Positions 1 to 5,561 of a stretch of 13,721 nt of DNA are shown piece by piece. The notes below the pieces were generated by a model that worked only from the letters and a program-made list of their open reading frames with translations, made no database searches and was not told where the DNA came from. This DNA comes from an uncultured Collinsella sp. (lineage in GTDB: Bacteria; Actinomycetota; Coriobacteriia; Coriobacteriales; Coriobacteriaceae), in the NCBI GenBank assembly GCA_900550825.1, contig URTZ01000038.1, forward strand, positions 1 through 13,721. Reading direction: 5' to 3'. Numbering within the stretch: the stretch's first letter is position 1; every line of letters begins with the position of its first letter. Both the position numbers and the translations under genes were made by a program.

Positions 1-253
1 GTCATCGTCCCGGCGTTCAGCATCAGGGTAGCGCTGCGACGCGGAAATCGCGCGCTGTTGACGCGCCCCCGCAGTGCCCGCTTCCCCCAAGGACAATTAT
101 CAGTGCAGGTAGAAGCGTTGTCGCTATCCAGCGTGGTCGGCATGTCTAGAATTTGCCGCACGCTTCTGGTTTGAGCGGCTCTCGCAGTAGGTTTTCATGG
201 TTCGGATTGGCTTTGGTTACATGACTTTTCCCGTAGTTACGTAGCTTATGCAG
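1..253. other. Left-edge stretch without a recognised gene
   Basis: No gene is recognised here. The plus strand is open in frame 1 from the window edge to a TGA at 172-174. The minus strand is open from about 194 leftwards off the edge, with an ATG at 143-141 that would begin MPTTLDSDNAST. Neither frame resembles a family I know, and neither possible minus-strand start has a good GGAGG upstream. The two frames cover the same bases, so at most one is coding. It may be the 5' end of a gene reading out of the window to the left, or non-coding intergenic DNA. Bases 175-253 become A/T-richer and lead into the palindrome in front of the ATPase gene. Confidence 0.3.
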
Positions 254-300
254 GTCTCCTATCTCTTGCCGTAATATAATTACGGCAAGAGATAGGAGAC
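254..300. repeat. Perfect inverted repeat, 22-base arms and 3-base spacer
   Basis: The left arm (254-275, starting GTCTCCTATC) is the exact reverse complement of the right arm (279-300, ending GATAGGAGAC). The spacer 276-278 is ATA. A 22-of-22 match cannot be chance. The right arm contains AGGAG (294-298), the probable Shine-Dalgarno for the ATG at 305, and the left arm carries the matching anti-sequence. A transcript starting upstream would therefore hide its own ribosome binding site in a stable hairpin. The centre contains TATAAT (275-280). If that is the -10 box, transcription would start inside the right arm and the repeat would act as a DNA operator instead. No T-tract follows, so it is not a typical terminator. 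Confidence 0.95.
275..280 (+). promoter_or_regulatory. Candidate -10 box TATAAT at the palindrome centre
   Basis: A consensus TATAAT lies 25 bases before the ATPase start codon, across the spacer of the inverted repeat. No TTGACA-like -35 element is seen at 16-18 bases upstream, and there is no TGN extension, so it would need an activator or may be coincidental A/T richness. If used, the transcript would begin near 286-288 with a short leader that keeps only part of the right arm. Confidence 0.35.
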
Positions 301-304
301 TCTC

Positions 305-1405
305 ATGCTTAAGCGTTTTACTGTTGATGGCTATAGGAATTTTTCGACTCGGGTTTTATTTAATTTTGCTGCTTCTCGTGATTACCAGTTTGCAGAAAAT
401 AACGTTAAAAACGGAACCGTGAAAACCGCACTTTTGATCGGCAGAAATGCGTCTGGTAAATCGAATTTCGGTTCAGCTTTATTCGACATTACGCTCGGCT
501 TTCCAGAGGCATTCGATTATTCTGACCAGGATGATCGTCTGTTTTTGAATGCTGACTGCGGGCGAGGTACGGCACAGTTCACTTATGTCTTTGAATTTGA
601 CGGTCGCGAAATCAATTACAGCTATGAGAAGACTTCTCCGACTACTTGGCTTCATGAGAGCCTATCGATTGATGAGAGTCTCATTTTCGATTTCAATAAC
701 GCACGCGGCGTTTTCGAAGAGAACCATCTTGAACGAATCGGTGCTGCTGGGATCAATTTTGAATTCTCCGATACTTCGTTGAGCCTTCTTTCATATATAA
801 CGAGCAGTCTTCCAACTAATGTTTTAGGCGTCTTGGCGGAGTTGCGACGATTTGTCTCGCGCATGAGGCTGATTCGCATGGACTTTTTTCGATTAAAAGG
901 GTTTGAAACAAGAAGGGTAATCGACAAGATCATACGCGAGAACAAAGTTGCGGAATTCGAGTCATTTATTCGCAATTTTGGAGTCGATGAGTCTCTGATC
1001 GTTATTAAAGAGTCCGACGGCTCGCCTGTTCTGTATTTCAATCACCCTATTCGATGCATCCCGTTTGTCGAGGCATGTTCTAGCGGTACAAGAACCCTGG
1101 TTAAGTTGTTCTCTGAGCTTGAGCTTAACGAGTCGGCCAGTTTTTTGTTCATAGATGAGTTTGACGCTTTTTGTCACTTTGAGATGGCAGAGAGCCTTTT
1201 GAAGTTCTTTGCTTCAAAGGCATCGTGTCAGATACTGTGCTCGACCCACAATACCTCGCTTGTTAAGAATGGCGTAATGAGGCCTGACTGCGTTTATCAA
1301 ATCTCTGCAAAAGGGGGCATTCGAACTTTGGCCGATTCCACCGATCGCGAGTTGAGGCTTGGCAACAACATTGAGAAGCTCCTCCGTGCCGGAGAGTTTG
1401 ACTAG
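305..1405 (+). CDS. ABC-type/AAA ATPase, probable anti-phage defence component
   Basis: A 366-residue SMC/ABC-like ATPase of the AAA_15/AAA_21 kind. Visible motifs are a Walker A GRNASGKS (46-53), an ABC signature-like SSGTRTL (259-265), a Walker B FLFIDEFDAF (280-289) with the catalytic Glu, and a switch-type His in CSTHNTS (312-318). The N-terminus (KRFTVDGYRNF) is the usual first strand of this family. The middle (about 100-250) is unlike anything I recognise and is probably the lid or dimerisation insert. The ATG at 305 has AGGAG six bases upstream, inside the perfect inverted repeat. The gene stops two bases before a TOPRIM/RloB-like gene. Such pairs are known in PARIS (AriA/AriB), RloAB and related abortive-infection systems, where the ATPase senses phage and controls the effector. 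A defence role is inferred. Its A/T-rich codons differ from the downstream operon and suggest acquisition. Confidence 0.8.
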   Translation: MLKRFTVDGYRNFSTRVLFNFAASRDYQFAENNVKNGTVKTALLIGRNASGKSNFGSALFDITLGFPEAFDYSDQDDRLFLNADCGRGTAQFTYVFEFDGREINYSYEKTSPTTWLHESLSIDESLIFDFNNARGVFEENHLERIGAAGINFEFSDTSLSLLSYITSSLPTNVLGVLAELRRFVSRMRLIRMDFFRLKGFETRRVIDKIIRENKVAEFESFIRNFGVDESLIVIKESDGSPVLYFNHPIRCIPFVEACSSGTRTLVKLFSELELNESASFLFIDEFDAFCHFEMAESLLKFFASKASCQILCSTHNTSLVKNGVMRPDCVYQISAKGGIRTLADSTDRELRLGNNIEKLLRAGEFD

Positions 1406-1407
1406 TC

Positions 1408-2226
1408 ATGAACAATGCGTCCGTAAAGAACGTCCTGCTCATTGTCGAAGGTGCTAAACGCGAGCCTCAGCTGATGGAGCGCATGTTTGATTCTTTTAGC
1501 CTCGCAGATGATCATCAAATTGTTCATGTCGAGATTAATGTTCATGACTTTCTAGACAAGTTCTTTCAAGAATACGGTTGCGATTTTGAGGCCGTTGACC
1601 TTAGGTCCTTTGTTGCCGAGCTTCTTCCGGATAAAGATGATGCGACAGAGCTTCTCGAATCCAGTTTTACTGACACCTTGCTCATATTTGACTTAGATCC
1701 TCAGGACAATCGGCACGATTTTAAGCGGCTTGAGCTAATGCAAGACTATTACTGCGATAGTACTGATATGGGTCAACTATATCTAAGCTATCCATCGGTT
1801 GAAGCATATCGTGATTTTGATCCCCTGAAGTATCACTCTCTGGATGATGCCCTTGTTCCTTCAGATGTGATTTTTGGTCAGCGATCTTATAAGGACTGGG
1901 TTGCCAGGAGGGGAGATTCGCTTGCGGATATTGGGCGTATTGATGGTTTTACATTTGCTTGCATTATTGCCGTCCATGCCCTGAGGTCGCTTTTGCTAAC
2001 TAGTGAGCAGGTGACGCAAAATGCAAACGAGTCTGTGGCTGACTTGGCTGCGGCTGTGACCGGCGTCGACCATTCTGAACTTTTGCTCAAGGAGATTGGT
2101 CGTTTGCAGAACGGTTCATTTTGTGCTTGTTGCACCTGCATTTTCTTTATCGCAAATTGGCCCAAGAGGCTTAACGACGTTTGGAACAAGGCGATTAAGA
2201 GGGGCTTGGGTATTCGCTTGCTCTAA
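1408..2226 (+). CDS. TOPRIM/RloB-like protein, probable nuclease effector partner of the ATPase
   Basis: A 272-residue protein with a TOPRIM-like layout. A strand plus acidic motif LLIVEGAKREP (10-20, candidate metal Glu14) is followed by the DxD motif LLIFDLDPQD (91-100, Asp95 and Asp97), then LYLSYPSVEAY (124-134), which matches the place of the conserved Pro-Ser-x-Glu region in RloB and DUF4435 proteins. The second half (about 150-272) is helical and unfamiliar. It contains a Cys cluster CACCTC (239-244) that could bind metal or be structural. The ATG follows the ATPase stop by two bases, with GGAG at 1391-1394, so the two are co-transcribed. In PARIS the TOPRIM partner (AriB) is the toxic effector released by the ATPase, and a similar role here is inferred, not shown. 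DUF4435 against RloB cannot be decided by eye. Low GC matches its partner. Confidence 0.7.
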   Translation: MNNASVKNVLLIVEGAKREPQLMERMFDSFSLADDHQIVHVEINVHDFLDKFFQEYGCDFEAVDLRSFVAELLPDKDDATELLESSFTDTLLIFDLDPQDNRHDFKRLELMQDYYCDSTDMGQLYLSYPSVEAYRDFDPLKYHSLDDALVPSDVIFGQRSYKDWVARRGDSLADIGRIDGFTFACIIAVHALRSLLLTSEQVTQNANESVADLAAAVTGVDHSELLLKEIGRLQNGSFCACCTCIFFIANWPKRLNDVWNKAIKRGLGIRLL

Positions 2227-2250
2227 AGAACTCCCTCCGCCTTTTATTTT

Positions 2251-2372
2251 CGGAAGTGCGGGGAAAATCGAAACTCGCCGAGCATAGCCCGATTTTAGGT
2301 AACAAAACCGCAGGTCGCGGAAGTCTAAATAGGGGCTTGGTCGGCAGTTCTCGGATTTTCACCGCACTTCCG
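2251..2372. repeat. 122-bp long imperfect palindrome (MITE-like or structured RNA element)
   Basis: The ends are inverted copies: 2251-2269 (CGGAAGTGCGG then GAAAATC) pairs with 2354-2372 (GATTTTC then CCGCACTTCCG) at 18 of 19 positions. Pairing continues inward: a region around GCCGA on the left against TCGGC on the right with small bulges, AGCCC/GGGCT and TTTAG/CTAAA (2286-2298 with 2325-2337), and a terminal CCGC/GCGG stem (2308-2311 with 2317-2320) around AGGTC. The whole unit folds as one long hairpin. No transposase is encoded and no clear target duplication is seen. It could be a miniature inverted-repeat element, a species-specific intergenic repeat or a small RNA. No T-run follows either arm, so a standard terminator role is unlikely. 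Confidence 0.7.
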
Positions 2373-2457
2373 GATTGGGCGCTCATTTAACACTCTCGAT
2401 GTCCCCACATCCTCTAAAAAAGTTCTTAAAACAGCCTTAAAGGCTTTCCAGCTCGCG

Positions 2458-2488
2458 TTGACAGCGTAAAATACGCATGTTTGACTAT
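2458..2488 (+). promoter_or_regulatory. Probable promoter of the pel operon
   Basis: A perfect -35 hexamer TTGACA (2458-2463) lies upstream of the first pel gene. The best -10 candidate is GACTAT (2483-2488) with a 19-base spacer, which is weak. This would give a leader of about 25 bases carrying the Shine-Dalgarno. The spacer contains the near-palindrome GCGTA-AAA-TACGC (2464-2476), a possible operator. The -35 is convincing, the -10 less so. Confidence 0.4.
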
Positions 2489-2520
2489 GAACAGAGTGGA
2501 TTTTAGGGGAGGAGTACGCC

Positions 2521-4659
2521 ATGGAGGTGCTGGTTGTTGGCAACACCGCATATGTTGACGATGACTTTTGTGCCAAGGCGTTCCCCGGGGACCATGTGCA
2601 GGTCGTAGCCGCGCAGGACACGCGCCGCGACGAGTCATCGCCCCATGCCTCGTGGAAAGAGCTTCTGCAACACCTGGATCAGGCCTACGAGTTCGACCGC
2701 ATGGTCTACCTATCCAATTACCTTACCCCGCATACCGATACCGTGGGCGATATCGAGACGCTGCGCTCGGTCTTTCGTGCGTGCGCGGGTCGCCGGGTCC
2801 AACTGCTGTATGTATCGGGGCCCGCGGGTGCCGAGGGTGCCGCCGATGCTGCGGGGCGAACGGGCAAGGGCATTATTGCCCGCGCGGCAAACGACCTGTG
2901 CCGCTACTACGCTGCTCGCGATGGCGTTCAGACCAAGATCCTGCGCGTGCCCTTCCTGTACACTGCCTCCGCCGCGCTGGAAGATCCGTTTTTGGTGCCG
3001 CTGTTCGATGCGTGCTCAACCGGATCGGTCGCTCTGCAGGGCGCACAGGATGCGGCGTTTCCCCTGCTGTGTGCCGAGGAGCTTGCGGTGCTGGTTCGCC
3101 GCATCTTTGATAGCTGGGATGCCTCTTTTGAGACGCTCGACGTTGCCGATGCCTTCCATCACACTGCGGGTGAGGTGGGCGACGCCCTCATGGCGCTGTT
3201 CCCAGGGCTCTCAGTTGCCTATGGCGATTCTGCCGGCTACTCCTTGCCCGCCAGCGACGTCGCTCGCGTGCGCTATGGCTGGTTTCAGCGCCTCGACTTG
3301 CTGCGCGATCTTTCGACCATTCAAGCGCGTTGGGATGCTGGCCGCGCAAAGAAGGTCAACCCCTTGCGCGCCACCATCGACCGCATCCAAATGCGCACGC
3401 TGCCTATTAAATGCCTGGAGACGGGCGTTGCCTGGGTCCTGTTCGAGGTGCTGGAGCACCTGTTCTCCCAATCGGCCCAGCTCAACGTGCTCGATTATCG
3501 CCTGCTCTACGTGGTGCTGATCGGCACGCTGTATGGCTTGGACTTTGGCCTGGTTGCGGCGCTGCTGGCGTCGGTGGGTTTGGCCGCGAGCTACTTTACT
3601 CAGTACGGCTATACCTTCCAGGGTCTCTTTTACGAGCCGTCCAACTGGCTGCCGTTTATTGCGTACTTTGTGGTGGGTGCCGTGTGCGGCTATGTGCAGC
3701 TGCGCAACAGCGAAGCCATTAGGGCGGAGCGCGATCAAAACGAGCTCGTGCGTAATCGCAATACGTTCCTCACACAGCTTTACCACGACGCGATCGAGGA
3801 CAAGCGCGCGTACAGGCGCCAGATTGTGGGTCGCCACGACAGCTTTGGCAAGATCTTTGCCGTGACGCAGGAGCTCGACGTGCTCAACCCACGCGACATC
3901 TATCGCAAGTGCTGCGAGCTTTTGGGCGAGATCCTCGAGAACGGTTCGGTGGCGATCTACCATGTTTCGGGCGGGGCATTTGCACGCCTGGTGGCAGCAA
4001 GTCCCGCGATTGCCGAAGATGCCGCACGCTCGCTCACGCTTGAGCAGCTTGCACCTCTTTTGGGCGACGGGGGTCACTCGAACCTGTGGGTGAACCGCGA
4101 GCTGACGCCGGGGCTTCCCATGTTTGGATACACGATCGAGCGCGACGGGGCACCCGCCGTGCGGATCTTTGTGCGTAGTGCAGCCGAAAACCAAATGACC
4201 CTCTATTATCAAAACCTGTTCCGCATCTTGTGCGGCCTGGTCGAAAGCGCGCTGGGCCGTGCCTTTGACTATGAGGCGGTGGCGCAGGATAAACGCTGCG
4301 TTGACGGCACTTGCGTGCTCAAGCAGGCTGCCTTTGGCCAAGAGCTCGCGGCGGCGCAGGCGCTGGCAGATAGCAAGATGGGGAGTTTTTTGCTCCTGCG
4401 CGTGGTGCCGGGCATGGAGCCTGTCGGCGAGCTGGTGGGCGCAATTGGGTCGGCAATCCGCGAGAGCGACGCGGCGGGCTTGGTCGACGGCGACGTGCTC
4501 TACCTGCTTATGCGCCAGGCAAAGGCGTGCGATCTGCCCATTATCCGCGAGCGCCTGAGCGCAAAACAGATTGCGGTGGAACCCGTCGACGGCGAGGACA
4601 TCGTGGAGCTGCTGCAGCACATCTCTTACACCGGTGACGGTGAGGGGGGTGCCGCTTGA
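2521..4659 (+). CDS. pelD: PelD-like c-di-GMP receptor with N-terminal SDR-like domain
   Basis: A 712-residue membrane regulator of Pel polysaccharide synthesis. Domains: a Rossmann/SDR-like region (1-about 275), membrane helices (about 300-395, e.g. LLYVVLIGTLYGLDFGLVAA and FIAYFVVGAVCGYV), a linker helix, a GAF domain (about 445-575) and a degenerate GGDEF domain (about 580-695). In the last, IRESDAAGLVDGD (646-658) aligns with the standard I-site plus GGDEF: RESD (647-650) keeps the RxxD c-di-GMP-binding motif while GGDEF has decayed, so it should bind but not make c-di-GMP. In known systems PelD binding c-di-GMP activates the synthase complex at the inner membrane. The SDR-like part lacks GxxGxxG and the catalytic Tyr of YxxxK, so it is probably not an enzyme. 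Gram-positive PelD proteins are known to carry such an N-terminal extension. The ATG follows AGGAG by six bases. It is the first gene of the operon. Confidence 0.85.
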   Translation: MEVLVVGNTAYVDDDFCAKAFPGDHVQVVAAQDTRRDESSPHASWKELLQHLDQAYEFDRMVYLSNYLTPHTDTVGDIETLRSVFRACAGRRVQLLYVSGPAGAEGAADAAGRTGKGIIARAANDLCRYYAARDGVQTKILRVPFLYTASAALEDPFLVPLFDACSTGSVALQGAQDAAFPLLCAEELAVLVRRIFDSWDASFETLDVADAFHHTAGEVGDALMALFPGLSVAYGDSAGYSLPASDVARVRYGWFQRLDLLRDLSTIQARWDAGRAKKVNPLRATIDRIQMRTLPIKCLETGVAWVLFEVLEHLFSQSAQLNVLDYRLLYVVLIGTLYGLDFGLVAALLASVGLAASYFTQYGYTFQGLFYEPSNWLPFIAYFVVGAVCGYVQLRNSEAIRAERDQNELVRNRNTFLTQLYHDAIEDKRAYRRQIVGRHDSFGKIFAVTQELDVLNPRDIYRKCCELLGEILENGSVAIYHVSGGAFARLVAASPAIAEDAARSLTLEQLAPLLGDGGHSNLWVNRELTPGLPMFGYTIERDGAPAVRIFVRSAAENQMTLYYQNLFRILCGLVESALGRAFDYEAVAQDKRCVDGTCVLKQAAFGQELAAAQALADSKMGSFLLLRVVPGMEPVGELVGAIGSAIRESDAAGLVDGDVLYLLMRQAKACDLPIIRERLSAKQIAVEPVDGEDIVELLQHISYTGDGEGGAA
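4642..4650 (+). promoter_or_regulatory. Ribosome binding site supporting a TTG start for pelE
   Basis: GAGGGGGGT lies six bases before TTG 4656-4658, which overlaps the pelD stop TGA (4657-4659) as TTGA. There is no ATG or GTG nearby that would retain the first membrane helix, so this site decides the start. Confidence 0.6.
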
Positions 4660-5561
4660 TCTCGCTTGTCGTTGCTGCCGTCTTGCTGCTGATTCATGCG
4701 CTGGTTTGCCTGATGCTGTGGACGCTCATGAAGCTGGGCCTGCTGCCGGTGCGCGGACACATGCTGGCTGTGATAGTGCTGGTGCCGCTGTGGGGCCCGT
4801 TGCTGGTGGTTCTGCTATCGGTCCGCGGCGCGGTGTTTGGCGAGGGGCTGAAAGAGTCTGCGTTGGAGTCGCTGCGCTTTAACGATGACCTGCATCGCAG
4901 TATGTCGGTACCGAGTGGTGAGGACGATGCAGGCGTAGTGCCGCTCGAGGAGGCGCTCATCGTCAACGACCCGGCATACCGGCGCCGCCTAATGCTCTCC
5001 ATGCTCACCGAGGAGCCCGACGCTTACCTGGCGCAGCTGCAGGCGGCTAAGCTTAACGACGACGTTGAGGTGGCGCACTATGCCGCGACGGCGGTGGCGC
5101 AGATCTCCAAAGAGTCCGACCTTAAACTGCAGCAGCTGGAGCGTGCCTTTAAGACGGACCCGAGCGCGCAAAACCTCAACGAATACTGTGATTTTCTTGG
5201 TGAATACTTGGGCTCGGGCTTGGCCGAGGGGCGCGTGGCTCAGATTCAGCGCCAACAGTACGCGCGCCTGCTTGCGCGTCGCTGCGAGCGCGAGGATACC
5301 CTTGAGCTGCGCATTCGATACGCGTCGGCGCTGGCCGATGTCGGACAGATCGACGAGGCGCAAGCCGTGACTGACCAGCTGGTGCTTGACGTGCCCGACG
5401 AGCAGGAGGTTTGGATGCTTTGCCTGCGCCTGGCCGTGATGCGCCGCGACGGTGAAGAGGTCCACCGTGTGATCGACGCGATTGACAAGCAACATGTGTA
5501 TTTGAGCGCCGACAACCGCGAGCAGCTGGCGTTTTGGCGCGACGGGGAGGAGGCCCGATGA
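4656..5561 (+). CDS. pelE: PelE-like membrane protein with TPR-type helical repeats
   Basis: A 301-residue protein with two N-terminal membrane helices (about 2-26 and 36-56) and a soluble, all-helical cytoplasmic part (about 95-300) with TPR-like pattern, as in the PelE partner of PelD. The segment PLEEALIVNDPAYRRRLML (96-114) followed by HYAATAVAQI (141-150) is typical of PelE proteins from Gram-positive Pel operons. PelE bridges PelD, PelG and PelF in the synthase complex. The gene begins with TTG overlapping the pelD stop and ends overlapping the next start (ATGA), so its translation is coupled to both neighbours. The family call rests on topology, the helical pattern and its place between pelD and the deacetylase gene. 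Confidence 0.8.
   Translation: MISLVVAAVLLLIHALVCLMLWTLMKLGLLPVRGHMLAVIVLVPLWGPLLVVLLSVRGAVFGEGLKESALESLRFNDDLHRSMSVPSGEDDAGVVPLEEALIVNDPAYRRRLMLSMLTEEPDAYLAQLQAAKLNDDVEVAHYAATAVAQISKESDLKLQQLERAFKTDPSAQNLNEYCDFLGEYLGSGLAEGRVAQIQRQQYARLLARRCEREDTLELRIRYASALADVGQIDEAQAVTDQLVLDVPDEQEVWMLCLRLAVMRRDGEEVHRVIDAIDKQHVYLSADNREQLAFWRDGEEAR

Larger units (their letters stand above)
2227..2520. other. Intergenic region between the putative defence pair and the pel operon
   Basis: This 294-base stretch has no supportable ORF. It contains, in order, the 122-bp imperfect palindrome (2251-2372), an A/T-rich segment with a short hairpin AGCCT/AGGCT (2433-2437 and 2441-2445, followed by only TT), a consensus -35 box at 2458, a small palindrome at 2464-2476, and a strong Shine-Dalgarno AGGGGAGGAG (2505-2514) serving the ATG at 2521. 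No c-di-GMP riboswitch consensus was recognised in it. Confidence 0.6.

Noticed and set aside
254..300. Inverted repeat read as an intrinsic terminator of an upstream gene
   Set aside because: No T-tract follows either arm, and the right arm is embedded in the start region of the next gene.
254..300. CRISPR repeat or array
   Set aside because: There is a single palindrome with no regularly spaced copies or spacers.
2227..2520. c-di-GMP riboswitch before pelD
   Set aside because: No GEMM-type consensus was recognised, and the palindromic element has a different architecture. Promoter and Shine-Dalgarno are close together, leaving little leader.
3211..4620. Minus-strand open frame of 469 codons opposite pelD
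   Set aside because: It is antisense to the membrane, GAF and GGDEF parts of pelD. The translation is His/Arg/Gln-rich without recognisable motifs, so it is a shadow.
5534..5557. Longer TTG start for the deacetylase gene
   Set aside because: It adds eight Arg/Gly-rich residues. The ribosome binding site GGGGAGGAGG and the ATGA overlap both support ATG 5558.
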